Part shown: positions 26,580 through 36,359 of the stretch, in pieces
How positions within the stretch are numbered: position 1 is the first letter of the stretch
How the letters are laid out: each line of letters starts with the position of its first letter
Assembly: GCF_014654725.1 (NCBI RefSeq)
Contig: NZ_JACVZV010000018.1
Location: 62,001-126,000 of the forward strand
Direction of reading: 5' to 3'
Source of the DNA: Vulcanococcus sp. Clear-D1
GTDB taxonomy: Bacteria; Cyanobacteriota; Cyanobacteriia; PCC-6307; Cyanobiaceae
Length of the DNA: 64,000 nucleotides
Program-made: the position numbers and the translations under genes
Notes under the pieces: model-generated
The model's database searches: none
The model's input: the letters and a program-made list of their open reading frames with translations, nothing else
What the model was told of the DNA's origin: nothing

Positions 26580-26735
26580 TCTGCCATGGACGACGAGGAC
26601 ACCGAAACCCGGCTGGGCCGGCTGGCCTGCATCGGTCCATCAGACGAGGTGCGTCAGGCAGGCGGCGGTCATGGTGGGCAGGCCACGGGGCTGGCGATCA
26701 CGCCACCCGGCCTGCCCCGGCTTGCGCACCGCGCA

Positions 26736-26829
26736 AGGGCTGACGCGAGTCGCTTCGCTTCGCTGCGCGACCCTTGCGCGCCGCTGGCGGCGCCGGGGCT
26801 GAACGGCGGTGTCGTTCGCCAGCCCAGCC
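26736..26829 (+). repeat. GC-rich leader, copy A of a repeated motif
   Basis: Begins with AGGGCTGACGCGAGTC and runs to the ATG of a 70-residue gene. The same 16 bases occur at 50,403, and a one-base-shorter form at 48,001, each about 90-115 bases before the ATG of another small gene. The sequence just upstream (GGCTTGCGC) is also shared with the copy at 50,403. Confidence 0.6.
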
Positions 26830-27042
26830 ATGGCCGCCACTCCCCTGGTCCGCGCCTGCCCGATCCGCATCATCTCGGTGCACCTGCTCGATGCCGCCGG
26901 CCAGCTGCTGCGGGTGCTGTTCCTCGATCGCGAGGGGCACATCAGCGCCCTGCCGCACTACGTGCCCAGGGCCGAGGCCCTGATCCTGGCCTCCAATCAG
27001 CAGCGGGTGCTTGGGCCCCAGGCCAGGGTGCACGTGCTCTGA
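26830..27042 (+). CDS. Small cassette protein, unknown
   Basis: A 70-residue beta-rich protein (IRIISVHLLDAAGQLLRVLF). The ATG at 26,830 directly follows a repeated GC-rich leader, and a hairpin begins at its stop codon, giving a self-contained leader-gene-hairpin unit. Similar in layout to 50,491-50,709, and both begin MA-[A/T]P-like. No function recognised. Confidence 0.52.
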   Translation: MAATPLVRACPIRIISVHLLDAAGQLLRVLFLDREGHISALPHYVPRAEALILASNQQRVLGPQARVHVL

Positions 27043-27056
27043 GGCGCCAGCGCCTC
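27041..27056 (+). terminator. Hairpin at the end of the small cassette
   Basis: GAGGCGC-CA-GCGCCTC forms a seven-base stem with a two-base gap at the stop codon. A second GC-rich inverted repeat (CCCGGC...GCCGGG) follows. There is no long T run, so terminator function is only likely. Confidence 0.45.
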
Positions 27057-27251
27057 TCCCGGCTGGCACTGCCGGCCGGGATTTACCGAAACCCTGTCGG
27101 TTGGTTCCGTCTGGCGATCGGGATGGGTATAAACCGGGGGTCCCTCCCAGCCGATGCTCAACTACACCGCCGACTCCCATTGTGGCAACGGCCCCACCAG
27201 CGTCTGGGGCATCAGAGGGGGGTGCGCACGGGAAACCAGAGGTTGGTGAGC

Positions 27252-27707
27252 ATGCCAATCCCTGATTTTAATGAGTATGGATTGCTAGATGATGGAATTT
27301 ACGCGTGCACGATGAGAGAAGTGGAGGCGGCACTGGTATGGAATGAGCAACGCCGCAGGCTGACAGAGTCGCTGCAGGCTTTTATCAGAGACGAACTCCT
27401 GGATCGTTTCACGGCAATTCCGCCACTTGTGCTCGATGGCAGCTATGTCACTTCAGAAGAGAGCCCAGCAAATATCAACCTCGTGATTGAGTTGCAGGGC
27501 TTGCCAAGCGATCAGCAGTGGGAGGGGCAAATGCTGTACTTGCGCAATGTCGAACTCTTTGGTGCTTACAAGATTGACATGCGCCCCAGTCTAGAGAAGC
27601 TTGATCAGGACTTTGTGAGTTACTTCCGGTCTTGCGATCCAAGAAAAGCACTTGAAAAAGAGCTTGATTGCAAGATCAAGAAAGGGCTGCTGAGGTTGAT
27701 GTTATGA
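27252..27707 (+). CDS. DUF6932-type protein (nucleotidyltransferase-like)
   Basis: A 151-residue protein. The start IPDFNEYGLLDDGIYACTM and the core VLDGSYVTSEESPANINLV match the DUF6932 family, which resembles minimal nucleotidyltransferases. In relatives the end of that core usually has acidic DxD-type residues. Here it is N74-I-N76, so catalysis may be lost or altered. The gene is clearly AT-richer than its surroundings. The next gene starts inside its stop codon (ATGA), so the two form a coupled pair, possibly toxin-antitoxin-like. Confidence 0.74.
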   Translation: MPIPDFNEYGLLDDGIYACTMREVEAALVWNEQRRRLTESLQAFIRDELLDRFTAIPPLVLDGSYVTSEESPANINLVIELQGLPSDQQWEGQMLYLRNVELFGAYKIDMRPSLEKLDQDFVSYFRSCDPRKALEKELDCKIKKGLLRLML

Positions 27708-28714
27708 GCGGCTGGATCGACATCGTCGAGGGCAAGGCCCGTATCATTCACCGCGAGCTCCTGGCAGCTCGGGAGCTGGCAGTGCGGCTTGGCAAGGATC
27801 CTGAGCTGATCAGCGCGCCGTATTTCGAGCTGCTCGCCAGGCTCTATCGGGACGAGTTCCCCTACGCATCACTGGCAGATCACGCCGATCTGGTCGCTCG
27901 ATTTACGGGGCCAGGTGTGATGACCCACGAACCCCCCATTTCCCTTGTCACCGGTGCATTCTCGAAGCTGCGTACGCAGATTCAGAAGATCGCCAAATCG
28001 ATCGCTGGTCTCAGCGAAGAGAAGCGTGTTCGCTGGCCGGCAGACCTGGATCCGTATCTCTCAGGGCTGGCCTATGGAAGCCTGGTCGTGGGAATGCGGG
28101 TCCCGAGGCCAGATGATGTTGGCGCTCAAGGTCAGCTGGTACTTGAGGGCGTGACCGATGGCCTCTATGAAGCCGTCCGTGAAGCAGTGTGCAGCCTTCC
28201 TCTGATTCCTCGGCTCATCAAGGATGAAGCCGTCAGTGAGGATGTTTATTCCCTGTTCCCGGACCCAGCTGTTCGTGACACCGTAATGGTGGCGGCCCAG
28301 AAGCTTGCACCCACCCCCAGGAGCAAGGCCATCACCGAGCTGTTCCTCAGTTGTCCGGGGGAAAGCAAGGTGGCGCCCGCGGCGCTCACCCGAGAGAGCG
28401 GCAAGATCCTGCAGCGATCCTTGGATCAGGCATCAGGACAGCGCTTCCGGGGAACTGATGCCTTCGAGGGGGTGGTGCGGGAGATCGACCTGGACGCCCT
28501 GCGCTTCGAGATCCGAGGAGCCCGGTATCAGCGCGGTATCCGCTGCATCTACGACGATCGGCACAAGGGGCAGGCGCGCGAGATCCTCGACTGCTCCGTC
28601 CGGGTCAGAGGTAGCTACGAGGCTGCGGCCGATGAACAGCCCAGGCTTGTGGCGGTGGAATCCATTGAGATCCTCAAGAGACCAGCGGAGCAGATGGACC
28701 TGTTGGGGCAGTGA
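27704..28714 (+). CDS. Partner protein of the DUF6932-type gene, unknown
   Basis: A 336-residue protein. The N-terminal half is helical (about 1-120), and the C-terminal part contains alternating strands (YQRGIRCIYDDRHKGQAREI, then VRVRGSYEA) suggesting a small beta domain. No family was recognised with confidence. Its ATG overlaps the upstream stop by four bases, which ties it functionally to that gene. Confidence 0.65.
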   Translation: MSGWIDIVEGKARIIHRELLAARELAVRLGKDPELISAPYFELLARLYRDEFPYASLADHADLVARFTGPGVMTHEPPISLVTGAFSKLRTQIQKIAKSIAGLSEEKRVRWPADLDPYLSGLAYGSLVVGMRVPRPDDVGAQGQLVLEGVTDGLYEAVREAVCSLPLIPRLIKDEAVSEDVYSLFPDPAVRDTVMVAAQKLAPTPRSKAITELFLSCPGESKVAPAALTRESGKILQRSLDQASGQRFRGTDAFEGVVREIDLDALRFEIRGARYQRGIRCIYDDRHKGQAREILDCSVRVRGSYEAAADEQPRLVAVESIEILKRPAEQMDLLGQ

Positions 28715-29186
28715 GTCCTTCTCAGATGCTTGCCACTCTTTGAAGCTCAACTCAGCCCCACGTACACCGGCTGGAACCACTGCATCCACCGGCTCTGACG
28801 ATTCTCGCCATACAGCATGGTGTGCCAATGGCCGCGGCGCTAGTGGGGCCTGCGGGAGTGCAGTCCAGCCGGAAGTCTTTGCTGATCAACACCAAACACT
28901 TGGTCCACCCATCTCTAACCCGATGGGTCCGGTCATCAACACGTGTCGGCTATTCCAATGAATTCCACCAAGCAATGGGCCGCTTGTCCTATCCAGTCAC
29001 AGATCCAGGCCACTGTGAGAACCATGGACTTGCCGGATGTTTATGCAGGATTCGCATACTTGTTGCGCAGCGTGTTGCGGTTCACCTGCCTGCAGCGCAG
29101 GGGGATGACCAAGCCCTGTTGAAGGGTCAGGATGGGGCTCGACCCCCTCGAGCACCCTGGCTCGCCAGGGCCGTGCCGCCCACCCC
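28715..29186. other. Stretch without a confident gene before the defence operon
   Basis: About 470 bases. No convincing frame on either strand. It ends in a GC-rich segment with short inverted repeats just before the DUF499 gene and presumably carries the operon promoter, although no clear -35/-10 pair stands out. Confidence 0.45.
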
Positions 29187-32100
29187 ATGAGCCCTCCCAC
29201 CATCTACGAGCTCTGCCGGCCCCGGGCCGACGTGCTGGAAGGGCGCATCCGCGATGAAGACTTCGCTGCCGACCTGAGCCAGGTGCTGAAGGGCACGGCA
29301 CCGGAGCTCTACAAGAACCCGGCCCTGTTCTTCGCGAACACCCACCCCACCAGGGGCCTGCGCGAGCTGTTCCTGGCAGTGGTGGACCGGCTCACCAGCG
29401 CCGGCAGCCAGCTGGGCAGCATCCTGCGGCTCGACACCAGCTACGGCGGCGGCAAGACGCACGCCTTGATCGGCCTGAACCACATCCTGACGGCCGCCGA
29501 TCAGATCCCCAACCTGGCTGAGTTCATCGACCCAGCCCGGCTGCCAAGTCAGAAGGTCACCGTCGCGGCCTTCGACGGCGAGAACGCCGACCCGATGAAC
29601 GGCCGGCGCATGGAGGGCAATGTGCTGGCCTTCACTCCCTGGGGGGAGCTGGCGGTGCAGCTGGCTGGCCCAGCGGGCTACGAGCGCATCCGCAATAGCG
29701 ACCGGCTTGGAGCAGCTCCTCCTGGGGCGGAAACCCTGCGGGAGCTGATTGGCGAGCGGCCGGTGCTGATCCTGATCGATGAGCTCTCGATCTATCTGCG
29801 CAAGATCAAGGGCCCCGCTGCCGGTCAGGCGGCTGAGCAGCTCACTCCCTTCCTCACCGATCTGATCAAGGCGGTGAACTCCTCCCCCCAGGCGGTGCTG
29901 GTGTTCACCCTGGCCCTGGGCAAGGGCGGGCAGTCGGTGGACGCCTATGGAGAGGAAAACCAGCGAATCGATCGGATTTTTGCCGAACTGCAGTCGGTTA
30001 CGGGCCGGCAGATCACGGCCCTCACGCCCACCAGCGAAGACGAAACGGTGCAGGTGCTGACCCGGCGTCTGTTCGAGTCGATCGACCGCAGCCGGGTGGA
30101 GGAGGTGGTGCAGTCCTACCAGGAGATCTGGAGCCGCACCGCCGAGGCCCTGCCGCCGGTGGGGCAAAGCGATGACCGGGCTGCCAATTTGCGCAAGGGG
30201 TATCCGCTCCATCCGGAGCTGATCGACACCCTCATGCAGAAGACCTCCACCCTGGAAAACTTCCAGCGGGTGCGGGGCATGCTGCGGCTGCTGGCGCAGA
30301 CCGTTGGGCAGCTCTGGCGCGAGCAGCCACGGGGCGTCACGTCCGTCCATCTCCACCATGTGGATCCGGGCAACGAGCGGATTCGGCTGGAGCTTTCCAC
30401 CAAGCTGGGGCTGCAAGCCTTCATTCCGGCGATCCGGGCGGATGTGTCCACCACACCGGAAGAAGGAGGCAAGGCCCTAGCCCAGAGGCTGGATGCCCAG
30501 GAATTCACAGGGATGGAGCCCTATGGCTCCATGGCAGCTCGCACGGTGCTGTTCCACTCCCTGGCCTTCAACGAACCGCTGAAGGGCCTCAGCCGCCTGG
30601 AGCTGAACTACAGCCTCTATGCCCCGGCTGTGGATCCGGCCTTTGTGGACAAGGCGGTGCGCCTCTTGCAGGAGGAGTCGGAGTATCTCGACGACAGCGG
30701 CACCAGCAAGCTGCGCTTCCTTACCGACGCCAACCTCAACCAGATGGTGAGGAAGCGGGAGGGGCAGTTCGATCTGGAGAGTGTGCGTGAGGAACTTAAC
30801 CGTCGTATTGGCACGATCTTCGCCAAGCAACGGCTGGAGCCTGTGTTGTTCCCGTCCAGCCCGGCTGACATCCCCGACGACACGGATGGCCCTTACCTGG
30901 CGGTGATCCACTGGGAAGGCCACACCGTGGAGCAGGCGAACATCCACCTGCCGGAGCTGGTGGTGCGGCTGTTCAAGGAGAAGGGCGACAACGCCAATGT
31001 GCGCCTGAACCGGAACAACCTCGTGTTCGTCTGCGCCGATGCCCTGCAGGTGGACGACATGCTTCGCAAGGCCCGCACCTACCTGGCGCTGCAGCAGATG
31101 CAGCAGGGCGATCTATTCGCGAGCTTGCAGTCACACCAGCAGGATCAGGTCAAGGAGCGCTACGGCCAGGCGCAGCAGGGCTTCGCCCTGGCGGTGCAGC
31201 AGTGCTACCGGCACGTGTTCTATCCCGAGCGGGGTCAGTGGCCCGAGGTGCCCCTCACCCATGCCGCCATCACGGTCACCAGCGCCAGCAGTGAGCCGGG
31301 GGTGGGTCAGAAGCAGGTGGAGCGGGTGCTGCGGGAAGCCCGAGAGCTGGTGTTGGCGGAAGATGCGCCGCCGGCCCCGAACTACATGGCCGACAAGACA
31401 CCGCTCAAGCGGCTGGGAGTGATGAGCACGCGGGATCTGCGCAACGAGTACTACCGCGATCCGGCCCTGCCGATCCTGCTTGGGGATGAGGTGCTCAAGA
31501 AGTGCCTGCGCATGGGACTGGATCAGGGCTTGTTTGTCTACAAGGAGGGCGATCGCCTCGAAGGCCAGGGCCTGCCGCCGGGAACGCTCTCCATCAGTGA
31601 GGACGGCAAGATCTACACGATGGAGAAGGCGCTGGAGTTGAGCGTCTGGCCGCCGAAGACCTCAGCTCCATCCGGTGAGGGTGGTGTGGATCAGCCAACC
31701 GTGTTTGGTGGTGAAGGTGGAACAACTCCGGTGGCTGGAGGAGGAGAGACGGGCACCGCTGTTCAGGTGGGATTTGGCTCCACCAGCCCCGGCAGTGGTG
31801 GCGGAGCGGGCGTTGCACCACCCCCAGGCCCTGGGGTGATCGAGCGGACCGACAACGTGAAGACAGCCCTCACCCAGCTGGCCCAGCAGGTGAGCAGCTC
31901 GGGCAAGGCGATCAAAAACCTCACCTGGCGCATGAACAGTGGCGACGGCTTCCTGCCGATGGCCCTGCTCAAGGCCGAGCCTGGCGCCACGGTGCGGGTC
32001 GAGATGATGGAGGGGGGCTGGAGCAGCGGCGACGGCAGCGCCGAATGGAGCTTCGACTTCAACGGCACGCCCGAGGAAGCCAGCCATCTGCGGGGCTTCA

Positions 32101-32288
32101 TCGAGGGCCAGTGGCGGAGAGGCGGCGAAAAGTCGCTCGACATCACCTATCAGCTCCGCTACGAGCCACCCTTGCGCTGGGATGACGGCGGCGAGGGCTG
32201 GATCTCTCGCCTCACCCGGGCTGGCCTCAGCGCTCAGACCGCCACGATCCGGCTGGAGTTGACCGCTATTGGCGAGGAACAGCCATGA
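29187..32288 (+). CDS. DUF499-type AAA+ ATPase of a DISARM-related defence operon
   Basis: A 1033-residue ATPase. Walker A is LDTSYGGGKTHALIGL near residue 88 and Walker B VLILIDELSIYL near residue 195; the N-terminus (YELCRPRADVLEGRI) is typical of DUF499/COG1483. A Gly/Pro-rich linker at about 840-890 leads to a C-terminal beta domain. DUF499 proteins occur with DUF1156 methyltransferases and PLD helicases in predicted phage-defence operons, exactly as here. The stop overlaps the next start (ATGA), showing tight coupling. Confidence 0.9.
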   Translation: MSPPTIYELCRPRADVLEGRIRDEDFAADLSQVLKGTAPELYKNPALFFANTHPTRGLRELFLAVVDRLTSAGSQLGSILRLDTSYGGGKTHALIGLNHILTAADQIPNLAEFIDPARLPSQKVTVAAFDGENADPMNGRRMEGNVLAFTPWGELAVQLAGPAGYERIRNSDRLGAAPPGAETLRELIGERPVLILIDELSIYLRKIKGPAAGQAAEQLTPFLTDLIKAVNSSPQAVLVFTLALGKGGQSVDAYGEENQRIDRIFAELQSVTGRQITALTPTSEDETVQVLTRRLFESIDRSRVEEVVQSYQEIWSRTAEALPPVGQSDDRAANLRKGYPLHPELIDTLMQKTSTLENFQRVRGMLRLLAQTVGQLWREQPRGVTSVHLHHVDPGNERIRLELSTKLGLQAFIPAIRADVSTTPEEGGKALAQRLDAQEFTGMEPYGSMAARTVLFHSLAFNEPLKGLSRLELNYSLYAPAVDPAFVDKAVRLLQEESEYLDDSGTSKLRFLTDANLNQMVRKREGQFDLESVREELNRRIGTIFAKQRLEPVLFPSSPADIPDDTDGPYLAVIHWEGHTVEQANIHLPELVVRLFKEKGDNANVRLNRNNLVFVCADALQVDDMLRKARTYLALQQMQQGDLFASLQSHQQDQVKERYGQAQQGFALAVQQCYRHVFYPERGQWPEVPLTHAAITVTSASSEPGVGQKQVERVLREARELVLAEDAPPAPNYMADKTPLKRLGVMSTRDLRNEYYRDPALPILLGDEVLKKCLRMGLDQGLFVYKEGDRLEGQGLPPGTLSISEDGKIYTMEKALELSVWPPKTSAPSGEGGVDQPTVFGGEGGTTPVAGGGETGTAVQVGFGSTSPGSGGGAGVAPPPGPGVIERTDNVKTALTQLAQQVSSSGKAIKNLTWRMNSGDGFLPMALLKAEPGATVRVEMMEGGWSSGDGSAEWSFDFNGTPEEASHLRGFIEGQWRRGGEKSLDITYQLRYEPPLRWDDGGEGWISRLTRAGLSAQTATIRLELTAIGEEQP

Positions 32289-32737
32289 CCCAGGCCATTG
32301 CTTCTGGCCGGCCGGCCTACGAACTGCGCAGCAAGCAGCGCGGCCCCAGCGATCTGCAGCTGGAGGTGTGGCAGGTGCCCAGCACCGCGACCCCCGAGCT
32401 GAAGGAGCCCCGCCGGGTGGCGGGCCTGGGCGGCCACAAGCTGCTTTTGGTGGAGGGTGCAGTACTGCGGCGCCTCAAGGCCGAGCAGGTGAGCCTCGGC
32501 AAGCTCAAAAAGGGCGAGGCTCGACGGGATGCCCTCTCGGAGGATCTGGCCCTGGCGATGGGGCTGCTGTTCAAGCTGCTGGCCCCGATGCGCAACGTGG
32601 CGGGGATCGAAAACTGCGCCCGTGGCATCGATGCCATGGCCCGTGAGGAGGCGGCCTACTGGCTGGGCATGGCCATGCACCGCAAGAACCCTCGGCGGGT
32701 GCTGGCGGCGCTGCGCCTGTTGCTGAGCGCAAGCTGA
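32285..32737 (+). CDS. Small partner protein of the DUF499 system
   Basis: A 150-residue protein with an N-terminal beta half (YELRSKQRGPSDLQLEVWQV) and a helical C-terminal half. It sits between the ATPase and the rest of the operon with four- and one-base overlaps, a position held by a small accessory protein (DUF7680-like, name from memory) in related operons. No catalytic motif is seen; an adaptor role is inferred. Confidence 0.7.
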   Translation: MTQAIASGRPAYELRSKQRGPSDLQLEVWQVPSTATPELKEPRRVAGLGGHKLLLVEGAVLRRLKAEQVSLGKLKKGEARRDALSEDLALAMGLLFKLLAPMRNVAGIENCARGIDAMAREEAAYWLGMAMHRKNPRRVLAALRLLLSAS

Positions 32738-33357
32738 TGACACTGCAAGCAATGAATAGCGCTGCTCCCTTACTAATTGATGCTGCGGCCAACGCAACTG
32801 ATGCTATTAATCCGCAAGCGACCCCATTAGACCTCAAGGCCTACATCCCTTTGTTCTCATTCTTGGGGGCTGCGGCTGGCGGCATCATTGCAGCCCTCGC
32901 ACAGACTCGGATCGCCAGGCTTAATGCGGATAACTCCAATACGTCTCGGCTTGCGGTCCGCAAAGAGGAAGTCATTTCGGAGGGAGTATTGGAGCTAATT
33001 AGGCTTGACCCATACAAGAAGCAGGATGGCGAGGCAAATCAGCTTGCATTGCGGGCCGCAAACTCAATCAAACTCTTTCTCGACAAAGAAGAAATAGCAG
33101 ACAGAAAACTTGAGGGGGCGGTTGAACACCTGATCCACATTTATGCATGCGTGGTCAGCCCCAGCATGGACGAAGAACTTGTTGACAGGCTGATGATCCT
33201 GAAGAATCCAGACGTTGATGCCGAAAGCATGACAAGTCGACGGCTCGAGGAATTACTGGAGCTATTGCAGCAAGCTCGCTTAGAAGTTCTCTGGGCAGCA
33301 AGATCGTTAATCGCACAGGACAGGCTCAAGCTACGAGATCAGCTCTCAAGGAATTAA
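32737..33357 (+). CDS. Single-helix membrane protein inserted in the defence operon
   Basis: A 206-residue protein: a polar start, one membrane helix near residues 33-52 (YIPLFSFLGAAAGGIIAALA), then a helical cytosolic domain of about 150 residues ending in a coiled coil. It is AT-richer than both neighbours, indicating later insertion into the operon, yet its start overlaps the previous stop by one base (TGATG). Function unknown; a membrane-linked effector or an anchor for the system is possible. Confidence 0.65.
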   Translation: MTLQAMNSAAPLLIDAAANATDAINPQATPLDLKAYIPLFSFLGAAAGGIIAALAQTRIARLNADNSNTSRLAVRKEEVISEGVLELIRLDPYKKQDGEANQLALRAANSIKLFLDKEEIADRKLEGAVEHLIHIYACVVSPSMDEELVDRLMILKNPDVDAESMTSRRLEELLELLQQARLEVLWAARSLIAQDRLKLRDQLSRN

Positions 33358-33362
33358 TTCTC

Positions 33363-36353
33363 ATGAAAGATACTGCCAAACGCCTGATCGAAGAGTGGCT
33401 GCCGATTGCCGACATCGGCATCGAGAGCGTGCGCGAACGGACCCCGATGACGCCTTTCCCGGCGCCCAACCGGCTGCATGTGTGGTGGGCACGACGGCCG
33501 CTGGTGGCCTCGCGGGCAGCTGTACTGGCCTCGCTGCTGCCGGCTGATGCCGATCGAGACATTTTCCGGCATGTGTTGGGGATTCAAGGGGATCCTGTCG
33601 CGGCAAAGAGGCGTATCGCCAAGGCGACCCGTGAAGGAGTCCGGCTTGGAGCTGATGCCTACGGCTACAGCCGAGCCTTCAGCTATTCACCAAGTGAAAG
33701 AGAACATATCTGGTTACGGGAAGAGATGCAAAAGCTGGGTATTCATCAGCCAACTGTGTTGGATCCAACAGCAGGTGGAGGTGCCATCCCCTTTGAAGCT
33801 CTGCGCCTTCGTTGCAGCACCTTCGCCAACGACATCAACCCAGTAGCGGTCTTGGTGGAGAAAGCCACCTTTGAGTGGCCGACGAAGTTTGGGCCTGGCC
33901 TGGTTGACGAGGTCAAGCGCCTGGGCAATCAGTTGGCCAGCCGAGTGAGGGAGAGGCTGGCCTGGACTTTCCCCCCAGAATCTGAAGCCGATTGCAGGCC
34001 TGACGGTTACCTCTGGGCCCGCACTATTCACTGCCCATACTGTGCGGGCAAGGTGCCTCTGTCGCCGAACTGGAAGCTGGCACCCGATGGCACTGGCGTA
34101 AAGGTGGTACCGCACCTAGGCGATGGCTCTGGTGACATCAGCCGTTATTGCAGCTTCGAGATCGTTGGCAGCATCCGCGAGCAGAGCGACGGCACCGTAA
34201 AGGGTGGTGATGCTACCTGCCCCTATCCCGACTGTGGCCGGGTGATTGATAGCGACCAGGTGAAGAAGCAAGCTCAGGCGGGCGGCATGGGCGAACAGCT
34301 CTTTGCGGTGGTCTACAAGCGCCGGCTACCTACCGAGTACACCAAGACCGGCAAGCCTAAAAAGGACAAGTGGGAGCGCGGCTACCGCCCCCCTAATCCA
34401 GTGGACGATAACAGCGCGGCGATCGAAGCCGCCATTGCGGAAAAGCTGCCGGAGTGGGAGGCGCTGGACCTGGTGCCGAATGAGAAGTTCCCTGAGGTCT
34501 GCAATGACGACCGCCCCATTCAGTACGGGATGCCGTTGTGGCGCGATCTGTTCTCGCCCCGGCAGCTGCTCTGTCATGGCACCAGCGTGGAGATCTTCCG
34601 CGAGTTGGTGAATGAGCAGATGGCAACGCCTGGTGGGTTGAGCGACGGCGGCCGTGCTGCTTTGGCGTATGTCGCATTGGCACTGGATAAGTTGCGCGAC
34701 TACAACTCACGAATGACAAGGTGGATAAGCAATCGCGAGGTAATGGCAAACACCTTTGATAGGCATGACTTCGCCTTTAAGTGGTCTTACACAGAGATGG
34801 CATCAATGCTGGAGGGGCGTGGGTTCGACTGGGCTTTCTCCTTGGTTGTGAAGTGCATAGATGAGCTGATCGACCTGATCGGTGCTGGCAGTGCTCGTTT
34901 GGCTGATGCAGGGCCTTTGTTCGCGACCCCAGCTGCGACATCCACATCCGCACCAGTCCCATTACACATTTCCTGCGGCTCCGGCGACACCCTTGCACAC
35001 ATCTCCTCCGCCAGCGTGGATGCTGTTGTGATGGATCCGCCCTACTACGACAACGTGATGTACGCGGAGCTGAGCGATTTCTTCTATGTCTGGCTCAAGC
35101 GCACAGCTGGCCTGCTGTACCCAGAACTTTTCATGGCGCCGCTCACTGACAAGGAGAACGAGGCCGTCGCCAACCCTGCGCTGCACAAGGGTAAGAAGGG
35201 CGCCAAGGCTCTGGCTGGTCTCGACTATCAGCAGAAGATGGCCGAGATCTTCGCCGAGTGCCGTCGCGTCCTCAAGGACGACGGCGTGATGACGTTGATG
35301 TTCACCCACAAGGCCACCGGGGCATGGGATGCACTCACCAAGGGGTTGATCGATGCCGGCTTCGCCATCACGGCGTCCTGGCCCATCAACACCGAGGCGG
35401 AAGGATCACTTCACATCAAGGACAAGTCGGCCGCCAACAGCACGATTTTCCTGGTCTGCAGACCGCGCCCTGAGCAAAAGCCGGAAGACGGCGTGCAGTA
35501 CTGGGAAGACCTCGAACCTCGGGTGAAGGCCGCTGTGCGCCAGCGCATCGAGCAGTTTCAGGCCGGCGGCATTCGCGGGGTTGATCTCTACCTTTCCTGT
35601 TTCGGGCCTGCCTTGGAGGAGTTCTCCCTTCACTGGCCGATCAAACGTGGTCAGCCCAAACCGATCGAAGAGAAAACAAGGAAGCGCGGTCGTGCTCAGC
35701 TCACCCTGGAGGAGCTTCTGGGAGAGGACGATCCCTACTCGGTCAGCCCTGAAGATGCTCTTGATGCAGCCCGACGCGAGGTGAAGGCATGGCGCATGGA
35801 AAAACTCACCTCTGGATCCCGCCGCGCCCAGCTAGATCCCCTCACGGAATGGTTTGTGCTCGCATGGGATGCCTTTGAGGCCCCTCAGTTCCCCTTCGAT
35901 GAAGCCCTGCGCCTGGCTCGTGTTGTGGGTCTTGACCTCGACAAGGATGTTGTTGGCGTGCTGGCCGAGAAGAAGGCCAGTGATCTGATCCTCTGGGACA
36001 GCTCGACTCGCGCCACCAAGGGCAAGCTCGGCTCACCCGATGGAACGCGCTCCTGGATCGATGCCATTCACCACTGCGCCCACCGCGCCCGGAGCATTGA
36101 CCTCAACTCTGCCAAGCAACTGCTCGACGACAATGGTCTGGCCAACAGCGCCGACTTCCTCACTGCCATGGAAGCCGTACTGGAAGTGCTGCCCCTCTCG
36201 GCCCGCTACACCGGCTTCGATCCGGTGAAGGCCGCTGCTCCAGCTGCGTCCGACTTCGAGGCCCTGGAGAACCTGCGTCGTCTGGCGCTCGCTGAGCAGG
36301 TGCCGGCACCCAAGCAGCTGGAGTTGGTGCTGGCGGACCTGGCTGAGGCATAA
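33363..36353 (+). CDS. DUF1156 Zn-ribbon adenine-specific DNA methyltransferase
   Basis: A 996-residue methyltransferase of the DUF1156/COG1743 group. The N-terminal DUF1156 block includes PAPNRLHVWWARRPLVASRA. The SAM motif I DPTAGGGAIPFEALRL is near residue 133, a zinc ribbon with CPYC and CPYPDC pairs lies near 225-290, and the catalytic DPPYYDN (motif IV of N6-adenine methylases) is near residue 558. It should methylate adenines to mark self DNA. It follows the membrane protein after five bases and precedes the helicase by six. Confidence 0.93.
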   Translation: MKDTAKRLIEEWLPIADIGIESVRERTPMTPFPAPNRLHVWWARRPLVASRAAVLASLLPADADRDIFRHVLGIQGDPVAAKRRIAKATREGVRLGADAYGYSRAFSYSPSEREHIWLREEMQKLGIHQPTVLDPTAGGGAIPFEALRLRCSTFANDINPVAVLVEKATFEWPTKFGPGLVDEVKRLGNQLASRVRERLAWTFPPESEADCRPDGYLWARTIHCPYCAGKVPLSPNWKLAPDGTGVKVVPHLGDGSGDISRYCSFEIVGSIREQSDGTVKGGDATCPYPDCGRVIDSDQVKKQAQAGGMGEQLFAVVYKRRLPTEYTKTGKPKKDKWERGYRPPNPVDDNSAAIEAAIAEKLPEWEALDLVPNEKFPEVCNDDRPIQYGMPLWRDLFSPRQLLCHGTSVEIFRELVNEQMATPGGLSDGGRAALAYVALALDKLRDYNSRMTRWISNREVMANTFDRHDFAFKWSYTEMASMLEGRGFDWAFSLVVKCIDELIDLIGAGSARLADAGPLFATPAATSTSAPVPLHISCGSGDTLAHISSASVDAVVMDPPYYDNVMYAELSDFFYVWLKRTAGLLYPELFMAPLTDKENEAVANPALHKGKKGAKALAGLDYQQKMAEIFAECRRVLKDDGVMTLMFTHKATGAWDALTKGLIDAGFAITASWPINTEAEGSLHIKDKSAANSTIFLVCRPRPEQKPEDGVQYWEDLEPRVKAAVRQRIEQFQAGGIRGVDLYLSCFGPALEEFSLHWPIKRGQPKPIEEKTRKRGRAQLTLEELLGEDDPYSVSPEDALDAARREVKAWRMEKLTSGSRRAQLDPLTEWFVLAWDAFEAPQFPFDEALRLARVVGLDLDKDVVGVLAEKKASDLILWDSSTRATKGKLGSPDGTRSWIDAIHHCAHRARSIDLNSAKQLLDDNGLANSADFLTAMEAVLEVLPLSARYTGFDPVKAAAPAASDFEALENLRRLALAEQVPAPKQLELVLADLAEA

Positions 36354-36359
36354 GCAGCC

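Noticed and set aside
26586-27251. A long frame leading into the DUF6932-type gene, giving a 373-residue protein.
   Set aside because: The first 220 codons cross another small gene and two hairpins and have no family features; the DUF6932 start is at 27,252.
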